NCBI GenBank assembly: GCA_044507115.1
Contig: JBIQJZ010000029.1
Coordinates: forward strand, 1 to 24,219
DNA from: Chryseosolibacter sp044507115
GTDB taxonomy: Bacteria > Bacteroidota > Bacteroidia > Cytophagales > Cyclobacteriaceae
DNA length: 24,219 nt
Reading direction: 5' to 3'
Part shown: piece after piece, positions 6,344 through 13,823 of the stretch
How the letters are laid out: every line of letters begins with the position of its first letter
Position numbering within the stretch: position 1 is the stretch's first letter
The notes under the pieces: generated by a model
What the model was told of the DNA's origin: nothing
The model's database searches: none
What the model saw: only the letters and a program-made list of their open reading frames with translations
Made by a program: the position numbers and the translations under genes

Positions 6344-7579
6344 ATGAAGGTTCTATTTCTTACAGACAATTTTCCTCCTGAGTACAATGCTCCGGCAACT
6401 CGCACGTTTGAGCACTGCCGGGAGTGGGTTAAACGCGGAGCCGATGTTACCGTTATTACCTGCTTTCCGAATTTCCCGAAAGGCGAAGTATTTGACGGCT
6501 TCAAGAACAAATGGAAAGAAGTCAGCTACATGGACGGGATCAGAGTTGTGCGTGTGTGGAGCTTCATCACACCAAACGTCGGAACGTTCAAACGATCCCT
6601 TGACTTCTTCAGCTTCGCCGTGACGTCCTTTATAGCGGGATTGGCAGTTAAGGCTGATCTGATCGTCGCAACATCACCTCAGTTCTTTACCGCCCTGTCC
6701 GGATGTGCGCTGGCTTTCTTCAAGCGAAAGCGCTGGGTCATGGAGGTGCGTGACATTTGGCCTGAGTCCATCGCAGCCGTTGGGGCAATGAAGACAAGAT
6801 GGGTGATCTCGTTACTCGAAAGAGTCGAACTGTTCCTATACCGGAATGCATGGCGTATTGTTGTTGTAACTGACGCATTTAAAGACAATATGGTTGCAAG
6901 GGGAGTACCTGCTGACAAGATATTTGTTGTCAAGAACGGTGTGGACCTTTCGGTCTACGCACCAACCCCCCGAAACAAGGAATTGATGGATGCGTTGGGT
7001 ATTCCACAAAAGACCATCGTCGGGTATACGGGTACGCATGGGTTGGCCCACAGTCTCGACTTCATTCTCAGGAGTATTGCCAGGATGAACGATCAAGATT
7101 TCCACTTCGTGTTTATCGGAGATGGGGCAGAAAAGGAAAATTTAATGCGACTTGCTCAAACGCTGCAACTAAACAACGTGACATTCGTAGACCCGGTGAG
7201 GAAGTCGGAGATTGTGTCATATCTGTCGATGATCGATATAGCGCTGGTGCCGTTGAGAAAATCCTCTACATTTGAAGCGGTTATCCCCTCCAAGGTATTC
7301 GAGTCAGTAGCGATGAATATACCCGTCCTGCTTGGAGTGAACGGGGAGACCCGCGCGATAATCGAATCATACGGGGCTGGTATCTATTTTGAGCCTGAAA
7401 ATGAGGATGACTTTCTGGCTAAGCTTGTGCTTATGAAGCAGAGCATTGATCGTGATCGCAACCACTTTACTAACGGATGCCAGCGGATGTCACATGACTT
7501 TAACCGGGAGAACCTTGCTGAAAGGATGCTGCATATTCTTTCCGGAGAAGAGGATGTTTCTCAAACCAGAACCCCATGA
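6344..7579 (+). CDS. GT4-family glycosyltransferase, WbuB-like
   Basis: This 411-residue GT-B enzyme is predicted to transfer a sugar from a nucleotide-sugar donor to the lipid-linked oligosaccharide on the cytoplasmic face. The N-terminal acceptor domain starts KVLFLTDNFPPEYNAPATRT (2-21). RDIWPES (136-142) is a motif typical of the WbuB/WcaI-type GT4 group. KNGVDLSVYAP opens the donor half. The GT4 region PSKVFESVAMNIPVLLGVNG (315-334) supplies the glutamate that contacts the donor. No signal peptide is seen. Its stop overlaps the start of the 2-epimerase by 4 nt (ATGA), so the two are translationally coupled. That pairing is common for WbuB-type enzymes. Donor and acceptor sugars are unknown. 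Confidence 0.9.
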   Translation: MKVLFLTDNFPPEYNAPATRTFEHCREWVKRGADVTVITCFPNFPKGEVFDGFKNKWKEVSYMDGIRVVRVWSFITPNVGTFKRSLDFFSFAVTSFIAGLAVKADLIVATSPQFFTALSGCALAFFKRKRWVMEVRDIWPESIAAVGAMKTRWVISLLERVELFLYRNAWRIVVVTDAFKDNMVARGVPADKIFVVKNGVDLSVYAPTPRNKELMDALGIPQKTIVGYTGTHGLAHSLDFILRSIARMNDQDFHFVFIGDGAEKENLMRLAQTLQLNNVTFVDPVRKSEIVSYLSMIDIALVPLRKSSTFEAVIPSKVFESVAMNIPVLLGVNGETRAIIESYGAGIYFEPENEDDFLAKLVLMKQSIDRDRNHFTNGCQRMSHDFNRENLAERMLHILSGEEDVSQTRTP

Positions 7580-8685
7580 AGATTTCGCTCGTTGCTGGCG
7601 CTCGCCCGAATTTTATGAAGATTGCTCCGATCATTCGCGCTATCAATGCGGCGAAGGGCAACGGCGCGGACTTGCATTTCAGATTGGTGCATACAGGCCA
7701 GCACTACGACGACAAGCTAAGCAAGGTTTTTTTTAGTCAACTAGGTCTGCCCGAGCCCGATGTCAACCTGGGTGCAGGGTCGGGCACACAGGCGGAGCAG
7801 ACGGCGCGGATCATGGTTGAGTTTGAGCGTGATCTTGTGGCAAACCCGGTAGACCTCGTGGTTGTGGTCGGCGATGTTACGTCAACACTCGCGTGCACGA
7901 TCGTGGCGAAGAAGCTGAACATACGTGTCGCGCATGTCGAGGGCGGCATCCGCTCATTTGACATGTCGATGCCCGAGGAGATCAATCGCCTCGTGACCGA
8001 CTCGATTGCCGACTACTTCTTTACCACCTCGGAAGTAGCCAATGACAATCTTCGGAAGGCGGGCGTCGGGGATGACAGGATCTTCTTCGTGGGAAATACC
8101 ATGATCGATACGCTGAACGCGAATCTTCAGAACCTTCAGCAACCGGAGGTGTGGGATCTGCACAAGCTGCGGCCTGGGAGTTACTTTCTTCTTACTTTAC
8201 ACCGACCGTCAAATGTGGATGACCTTGCGAAATTTTCCCGGATCATCACAGCGATCGATGAGGCTGTCGAAGGGAAGGTGGTCTTCCCGGTTCATCCGCG
8301 AACGTCGAGGAATTTCAATCGTATCTCGCAGTCCTTGTCGAATATTGTCGCAACCGAGCCGCTAAGCTATTTCGAGTTTATCTACCTGCTAAAGGAATCG
8401 CGCGCTGTGATCACAGACTCCGGTGGTGTGCAGGAAGAAACAACTGTACTGGGCATCCCGTGCCTCACGCTGAGGAACAACACAGAGCGGCCTGAGACGG
8501 TCTCTCTGGGAACAAATCAATTGCTCGGCGACAATCCTGAGAAGTTGCGGACGGCGATCAAAGAAATTTCATCCGGCCAATGGAAGTCTGGAGTAATCCC
8601 TCCTCTGTGGGATGGCCGCGCGGCCGAACGAATCGTCGGCGCTATTCTGAGCCTGCACCTGCAGGTTGCGCGTGTGCAAACGTGA
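7576..8685 (+). CDS. Non-hydrolysing UDP-N-acetylglucosamine 2-epimerase family enzyme (WecB/WbpI type)
   Basis: This 369-residue cytoplasmic epimerase inverts C2 of a UDP-GlcNAc-type sugar to give the manno form. Residues matching the WecB active site are GARPNFMK (8-15), Asp100 in VGD, Glu122 in HVEGG, Glu134 in MPEE, His209 in TLHRPSN and the DSGGVQEE loop (281-288). The segment RSFDMSMPEEINR (126-138) lacks the SPxPEE pattern of E. coli WecB and is closer to WbpI, which acts on UDP-GlcNAc(3NAc)A. Since the window also encodes WlbA- and WlbB-type enzymes, a WbpI role making the ManNAc3NAcA precursor is plausible. Plain UDP-ManNAc synthesis is not excluded. The 3' end overlaps the convergent heparinase-like gene by 44 nt. 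Confidence 0.93.
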   Translation: MKISLVAGARPNFMKIAPIIRAINAAKGNGADLHFRLVHTGQHYDDKLSKVFFSQLGLPEPDVNLGAGSGTQAEQTARIMVEFERDLVANPVDLVVVVGDVTSTLACTIVAKKLNIRVAHVEGGIRSFDMSMPEEINRLVTDSIADYFFTTSEVANDNLRKAGVGDDRIFFVGNTMIDTLNANLQNLQQPEVWDLHKLRPGSYFLLTLHRPSNVDDLAKFSRIITAIDEAVEGKVVFPVHPRTSRNFNRISQSLSNIVATEPLSYFEFIYLLKESRAVITDSGGVQEETTVLGIPCLTLRNNTERPETVSLGTNQLLGDNPEKLRTAIKEISSGQWKSGVIPPLWDGRAAERIVGAILSLHLQVARVQT

Positions 8686-10246
8686 ATTCAATTTCATTTT
8701 CGCGGTGGAAGTGTGTGGTGAGGACAGTTGACGAAACCGTCTTATTGTATCCCGCTGCATACCTGTATGTACCGCTGCTGAATTTGCTGGTGCTTGTAAT
8801 GCGAATATCGCCGGCGTAGGCACATCGATCATCGACCACAACGCGTTCTGCTGGAAGAAAATGGAGATGCGCCGCCGAACGTGGTTCTGCACCTACCCCC
8901 GTGATTTCATCACGGATGATGAGCGTGTTGTCAGTCCACCGCCAGGTCCGCCGATGTGTATAGCCAAGAAATTTGTAACCGTCATGTGCTGCAGTGATCG
9001 CGCCATCTGTCTCTTGCAGAAAAGTAATTTTCGCCCGCCTGCCAACGCGAAAGCTCTTCCATACTTCGCTTTGGTTACGGTTGTTGATGGTCACAGTGTT
9101 GTGGCTTTCGGTTGATCGCTCGAGTATTCTTAGGGCACTTTCTTCATACGTGCTCGTTCCGGTATCGACAACAACCCCTTGGCCCCTGCGGTACAGGACA
9201 AAGCTCAAAGTGTCGCTATGTGCGTGGCCCGGGATGTAGTCGGGCCCGATATTGCCAATGTCTACAAACAATTCAAATGAAGGCGTGCGGATCATTCGAT
9301 AACCTGAGGCGGACAAAGGCCTTCTGTCGGGCACGATACCGAGACGATCGGCGTATTGCAGCAGCTCCCCCGGAACCGGAGCACCTCCCGCAATTGTGTC
9401 ATTGACGGCTGGTAGATCACCATTCTCAAAGGTGATTTGTTGCAGCCAACCCAGCATCGCGGATGCTTTTTCTGTCATTACAGAATTTATCGTTGCCTTC
9501 CATGGATTGCGCTGCACGAGATTGATACAATCGAGCAAACGGTGCAAGAGGATACAATGGTACATCGGCGACAGCTCGAAATGAGCACCATCTTCCAGGA
9601 TCTGTTCGTTCAGTTCGTCGCGAATGATCTTTTCAGCTTTGCGCAGGAAGGTGGTGTCTCGAAAGTAGTATGCTCCAAACAAAAGGGAAAAGCCATTTTC
9701 AAGCAGGTGATTTCCGAGAAGGTGGTATTCAACATTCGATGATAAAAGCCGGTAATGCGAGTAGAGCACAGCGTTGTACGCCGGGTTGACGATCTGGTGG
9801 CGGGTAAAAAACTTGATCCAGTTAATGCCGCGCAATGAGATGGGGTAAGGCTCCAGACCTTGGCGGAGTGCTCCGTGGTTTTTGCAATATGCTGCGATTA
9901 GGGATACCCCATCCTTTTCCGGCAATGCAGGTTGATTCAGGAAGTCGAAGTAGTTGAGGTTGTAGGCCCAGAGCTTTCCAAATGAGAGATAGTTCCAATC
10001 GATATTTTCCTCAAATGCCTTTTCCTTGTTAAGGAATACAAAAGTGCTGTTGCCCAAGAATGTTCGGTGAGCGGCGATGGATGGCTCGAGCACCAATGAC
10101 TGCACGGCAAATGAGGATGGTTTTGGAATGATTGGTGTCGTGCCGGTTAGTCTTCGCTTAAGGCGGTAGTAAACCTGGTAAAAGACCTGGCGTGGTTTCA
10201 GGAATCGGACAGTATAGAAAATCAACTTGAGTTTCTCTGTCGCCAT
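8642..10246 (-). CDS. Heparinase II/III-like (alginate lyase family) protein
   Basis: This 534-residue protein has an N-terminal (alpha/alpha) toroid-like half and a C-terminal beta-sandwich half. LLGNHLLENGFSL (176-188), SPMYHCILLHRLLD (226-239, with Tyr229-His230), NDTIAGG (282-288), PGHAHSDTLSF (339-349) and RSTESHNTVTINNR (377-390) match heparinase II/III family blocks. Such enzymes cleave uronic-acid-containing polysaccharides by beta-elimination. The N-terminus is basic (KLKLIFYTVRFLKPRQ) and shows no signal peptide, so the protein is predicted to be cytoplasmic, unlike secreted lyases. The start overlaps the preceding oxidoreductase stop by 1 nt (TGATG), so the two are coupled. It may trim or edit the cluster's own glycan; the real reaction is unknown. 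Confidence 0.85.
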   Translation of the reverse strand: MATEKLKLIFYTVRFLKPRQVFYQVYYRLKRRLTGTTPIIPKPSSFAVQSLVLEPSIAAHRTFLGNSTFVFLNKEKAFEENIDWNYLSFGKLWAYNLNYFDFLNQPALPEKDGVSLIAAYCKNHGALRQGLEPYPISLRGINWIKFFTRHQIVNPAYNAVLYSHYRLLSSNVEYHLLGNHLLENGFSLLFGAYYFRDTTFLRKAEKIIRDELNEQILEDGAHFELSPMYHCILLHRLLDCINLVQRNPWKATINSVMTEKASAMLGWLQQITFENGDLPAVNDTIAGGAPVPGELLQYADRLGIVPDRRPLSASGYRMIRTPSFELFVDIGNIGPDYIPGHAHSDTLSFVLYRRGQGVVVDTGTSTYEESALRILERSTESHNTVTINNRNQSEVWKSFRVGRRAKITFLQETDGAITAAHDGYKFLGYTHRRTWRWTDNTLIIRDEITGVGAEPRSAAHLHFLPAERVVVDDRCAYAGDIRITSTSKFSSGTYRYAAGYNKTVSSTVLTTHFHRENEIEFTFAHAQPAGAGSE

Positions 10247-12360
10247 CAGACATCGATCCAGGTTCCTTGTTTCAGCGAGTCAATGGCTCTAAGGGCAGCG
10301 CGTGACGTATTGACGATCTGCTGGAACGGAATCAACTCGGCGCCTCCTTTGGTCAGACACTCCTGCAATAACCGGAATTGTTCCAAGTGTCCTTTGTCTT
10401 GCGACTTCGAAAGAGTGGCAGACTTAAAGCCATACCCGTTAAGTTTTCGAAAGTTGTCAATGACAAGGGTCCTTCCTTGTGAGTAGATTTCGATACGTTC
10501 TTTTGAATATGCCTTGTGCCCGTTCGAGAAATAGTTGATGACGCCATGGCTGCCGTCTTGATACTTCAAAAGGATGGTAGCGTTGTCTGTGTTCTCAGTC
10601 GGGTGTTGACCTGATGCGGACATGACGACACGCGTGACCAGACTCCCTGTAAAATAGGAGATCAGATCGATCAGGTGACAAGCCTCCCCGACAATTCGCC
10701 CACCACCGACCTTCAGGTCATGCACCCACGATTCCGGGGGAATGAAACCCGCGTTCATCGTTGCGATAACATTAATAGGTCCCGAGTTTCCGATAAGTTT
10801 CTTTGCTTTTGTTGAGAACGGTGAGAATCGCCGGTTGAATCCTACGGTGACGGTTTTTCCGCTCGCGGCATAGGCATTTTCTATTGCTTCGATCTCCTCT
10901 AAACTCAGCGCGAGCGGTTTTTCGACGAACACGTGCTTTCCGGCCTGGAGTGCTTCGATGATCAGACGAGCATGGAGGTTGTGACGCACGGTGATGGCGA
11001 CGGCAGTGACTTCCGGATCACCGAGGATCTGTGTGTAGTCGGACGTTGCCTGAGGAATCTTGTGCTTGTTGGCGACTGAGACAGCCGAGAGACCTTTTTC
11101 GCTCGCGATGTATTTTATATTGTATCCCAGTTTGTGCATCGTCGGCGCGATCGTTGTTTTCGTGAAGTTCCCGGCGCCGATTATGCCAACTACCGCACGA
11201 CCCGGTGCGAAGTTGGCTGTTGTTAACTGAATGCTTGGGCGCAAATCCGGGGCATCGTTTGAGTACCGGATGAGAGATGCGATTGAACGACTGCTGCCGA
11301 TGTTGCCATAGATCGCGTTGAAGTCTTCAAGGGGGTGGATGTTCGTGATCAACGAATCGACCCGTAGCGCACCGGTAGATATCGCGTACAGCACGGCGTC
11401 AAAGTTTCGTTTTTCTGTCCACCGCACGTACGGCAGCGGGTAATCGATGCCTTTCTGTTCATAGGTGTCGTCATACCTGCCAGGACCGTAAGAACATGAC
11501 ACCTGGAAGCTGAGCTCTTTTTCATAGAAGTCCGAACGCTTGATATCGAGCCCCACGACACCGACCAGGACGATCCGGCCGCGCTTTCGCGACATGCGCG
11601 CTGCCTGTGAGATGACATCGTTGCTTTGAGTTGAGGCAGTAATGATCACTCCGTCGACTCCGACCCCGCCCGTCTCTCCCAGGCAAACCTGAACCGGATC
11701 CACATTGGCGGAGACCTCAAAAGCTTCGATCCCGAAAGATTTTGCCAAGCTTACTTTTTCCTTGTCAAAATCACAGCCGATGACTCGGCAACCGTTGCTC
11801 TTCAAAAGCTGACAGGTGATGAGGCCGATCAGACCCAGACCGATCACGGTAACGGTTTCACCGAAGGTTGGATTGACCAGACGGATGCCCTGCAATCCAA
11901 TGGCTCCAATGACGGTAAAACTGGCGTGTTCATACGTGACGTTGTCAGGGATTCGGGCGGCGAGATTTTTTGGTATCATGACAACCTCCGCGTGCGGTCC
12001 GTTTGAGGCGACGCGATCGCCAACCTTAAACTCTGTGACGTCTTCCCCTACGGCAATTACCTCTCCTGCGTTGCAATACCCCAGTGGGATGGGATCTCCA
12101 AGTTTCTTGAACACAGCGTCGAGAGTAGGGAGGAGACCGTCAGACTTTATTTTGTCGATCACCTGTCGGACCTTTTCCGGTTGCTGGCGCGCTTTATCGA
12201 TCAGATTGGCTTTGCCAAACTCAACAAGCATGCGCTCCGTTCCGAGTGAAACGAGAGAGACTCTCGAGCGCACAAGGATGGATCCTTTTCTGACTACCGG
12301 TACCGGAACATCCGTCAGGATGGTTTCACCCGACTTCAGGTCCTGAATGATTTGTTTCAA
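10246..12360 (-). CDS. Bi-domain oxidoreductase: MDR (alcohol dehydrogenase-like) fused to Gfo/Idh/MocA
   Basis: This 704-residue fusion joins two NAD(P)-dependent modules. Residues 1-370 form an MDR (zinc-ADH superfamily) domain with a Rossmann motif GLGLIGL (174-180). The usual GHE motif is replaced by LGYCNAGEV (93-101), and the four-cysteine structural zinc loop is absent, so it may not be a classical zinc enzyme. Residues 388-704 are Gfo/Idh/MocA-like, with GIIGAGN (392-398), the catalytic EKP (480-482) and GGRIVGEACHLIDL near 555-568. Both may act in sequence on one sugar or glycan, for example oxidation then reduction at different carbons. The start is TTG at 12360, since no ATG lies nearby in frame and MKQIIQDLKSGE fits the family N-terminus. 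It follows hisF2 after 67 nt and is coupled to the heparinase-like gene. The substrate is unknown. Confidence 0.88.
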   Translation of the reverse strand: MKQIIQDLKSGETILTDVPVPVVRKGSILVRSRVSLVSLGTERMLVEFGKANLIDKARQQPEKVRQVIDKIKSDGLLPTLDAVFKKLGDPIPLGYCNAGEVIAVGEDVTEFKVGDRVASNGPHAEVVMIPKNLAARIPDNVTYEHASFTVIGAIGLQGIRLVNPTFGETVTVIGLGLIGLITCQLLKSNGCRVIGCDFDKEKVSLAKSFGIEAFEVSANVDPVQVCLGETGGVGVDGVIITASTQSNDVISQAARMSRKRGRIVLVGVVGLDIKRSDFYEKELSFQVSCSYGPGRYDDTYEQKGIDYPLPYVRWTEKRNFDAVLYAISTGALRVDSLITNIHPLEDFNAIYGNIGSSRSIASLIRYSNDAPDLRPSIQLTTANFAPGRAVVGIIGAGNFTKTTIAPTMHKLGYNIKYIASEKGLSAVSVANKHKIPQATSDYTQILGDPEVTAVAITVRHNLHARLIIEALQAGKHVFVEKPLALSLEEIEAIENAYAASGKTVTVGFNRRFSPFSTKAKKLIGNSGPINVIATMNAGFIPPESWVHDLKVGGGRIVGEACHLIDLISYFTGSLVTRVVMSASGQHPTENTDNATILLKYQDGSHGVINYFSNGHKAYSKERIEIYSQGRTLVIDNFRKLNGYGFKSATLSKSQDKGHLEQFRLLQECLTKGGAELIPFQQIVNTSRAALRAIDSLKQGTWIDV

Positions 12361-12427
12361 ATGACAGATTTTTTGAGTTACACCATCGCTAAATTAACCT
12401 TTATCGACCACATAGGGAATTGGAAAC

Positions 12428-13207
12428 CTACAGGGTTCGCGACGAAGCGAGCAGCGTATTGATCTCACTGCGTTTCGGGTAGTTGATTAGCACAGCTCGG
12501 TAAACACCCTTGAACACAAACATACTTCCGGCGGCAGCCCCGATGATGCCGAATTGATCGACGAGTTCCTTTATGTCAGCCAGAGTACCGGCACCGCCAA
12601 GTGCTGTGATCGGAATATTCACGGCTTCGCGGATCGTCGCTATCAGCTTGTGATCGTATCCCTTCATCATTCCGTCATTGTCGATCGAGTTGATGACAAT
12701 TTCCCCAGCGCCTGACCGCTCGAGATCGATCGCGAAATCCCGGGGACTCCTGCCGGTTGCCTTCTTGCCGTTATGTGTGAAGACTTCGTACTTGGCAAAA
12801 AGCCCCTTCTTCTTTACATCCATGACAGCAATCACACTTTGTCTGCCAACGGCTTCCGCGATGGCAGAGACCAGTGAGGTGTTATCAACAGCTGCAGACG
12901 AGATAGCCACCTTTTCCGCGCCAAGGCCGATGATGGTCTGCGCATGCTTCACTGTTTTTACACCTCCTCCGTAGCAGAGCGGCATCCGGCATTCCGCCGC
13001 GAGGTTTCGGATCATTGTAAAGTCCGGGTCCCGCCCTTCGACCGTTGCATCGATGTCGATGACCATCAGTTCGTCGACCTCCTTTTCGTTGAAGATCTTT
13101 ACCGCGTTGATCGGATCGCCTACATATTTCGGATCCTTGAAGTTCTGTGTTTTAACCAATCCCTTGTTGTGGACCAGAAGACAGGGTATGATTCGTGGGC
13201 GTAGCAT
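12428..13207 (-). CDS. hisF2: HisF2-type cyclase homologue for acetamidino sugar modification
   Basis: This 259-residue TIM-barrel protein is a HisF paralogue that works with HisH2 and the WbpG-type amidotransferase. HisF-like blocks include GDPINAVKIFNEKEVDELMVIDIDA (30-54), YGGGVKT (79-85), Asp130 in VMDVKKKG and GGAGTLADI. The first catalytic Asp of true HisF (Asp11 in the IIPCLDVKDG motif) is replaced: here the sequence is IIPCLLVHNKGLVKT, as in Pseudomonas HisF2. That argues against a histidine-pathway role. It starts 1 nt after hisH2 ends. In the known system, HisH2 produces ammonia that is channelled through HisF2 to the amidotransferase reaction. No other his genes are near. Confidence 0.93.
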   Translation of the reverse strand: MLRPRIIPCLLVHNKGLVKTQNFKDPKYVGDPINAVKIFNEKEVDELMVIDIDATVEGRDPDFTMIRNLAAECRMPLCYGGGVKTVKHAQTIIGLGAEKVAISSAAVDNTSLVSAIAEAVGRQSVIAVMDVKKKGLFAKYEVFTHNGKKATGRSPRDFAIDLERSGAGEIVINSIDNDGMMKGYDHKLIATIREAVNIPITALGGAGTLADIKELVDQFGIIGAAAGSMFVFKGVYRAVLINYPKRSEINTLLASSRTL

Positions 13208-13208
13208 A

Positions 13209-13823
13209 TCAGAGGTCGGCGAAATTTTTTAATATTCGAATTCCGTTCTGGTGACTCTTTTCCGGGTGAAACTGCATACCATAGATATTCTCACGATGGA
13301 TTCCCGACGCAAACCTGTCGCCGTACTCGGTTGTGCATAAGATGTTTTCCGCCTTCGTGCACGAGAAGTAGTAGGTGTGAAGAAAATAGAAGCCCTGCTG
13401 ATGATCGATGTCCTTGAGAATCGGATGATCAACGACGGGGGTGACTGCGTTCCAGCCCATGTGCGGGACGTGCGGTTTGTGGGAGAACCTCGACACGTCG
13501 ATGTGCCTGACGTGCCCGTCTATCCAGCCAAGCCCGGGTAGTGTTCCTTCCTCACTGTCGTTTGCAAGTATCTGCATTCCGACACAGATGCCAAGTACGG
13601 GTATCTTCTTCCGGAGCGCCAGGTCATCCAATGGATCTTTCAAACCGGATTCAATTAGTTGAGACATCGTCTTGTCAAATGCTCCGACGCCGGGCAGTAT
13701 GATCTTCGTGGCGGATCGCAGCGCCGCGGGATCCTCGACGACCTGGAACGGAATTCCGAGTCTTTTGTAAATGTTTCCAATTGCGAGGATATTACCCGAA
13801 CCGTAGTTGACAATTGTAATCAT
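13209..13823 (-). CDS. hisH2: HisH2-type glutamine amidotransferase
   Basis: This 204-residue class I glutaminase hydrolyses glutamine and passes ammonia to its HisF partner. The nucleophile is Cys80 in GICVGMQIL, and the His-Glu pair is His186 and Glu188 in FHPEKS. PGVGAFD (44-50) and FYFLHTYYF (145-153) are also typical of HisH. The start overlaps the wbpG-like stop by 4 nt (ATGA). An unusually good ribosome binding site for this phylum, AGGAGG at 13835-13830, lies 6 nt upstream inside the end of the preceding gene. That suggests independent reinitiation. hisF2 follows 1 nt after its stop. Confidence 0.94.
   Translation of the reverse strand: MITIVNYGSGNILAIGNIYKRLGIPFQVVEDPAALRSATKIILPGVGAFDKTMSQLIESGLKDPLDDLALRKKIPVLGICVGMQILANDSEEGTLPGLGWIDGHVRHIDVSRFSHKPHVPHMGWNAVTPVVDHPILKDIDHQQGFYFLHTYYFSCTKAENILCTTEYGDRFASGIHRENIYGMQFHPEKSHQNGIRILKNFADL

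Noticed and set aside
12361..12427. Promoter between hisF2 and the bi-domain gene
   Set aside because: A minus-strand TAATTTAG is only a poor match to TAnnTTTG and lacks a -33 element. Read-through from hisF2 is simpler.
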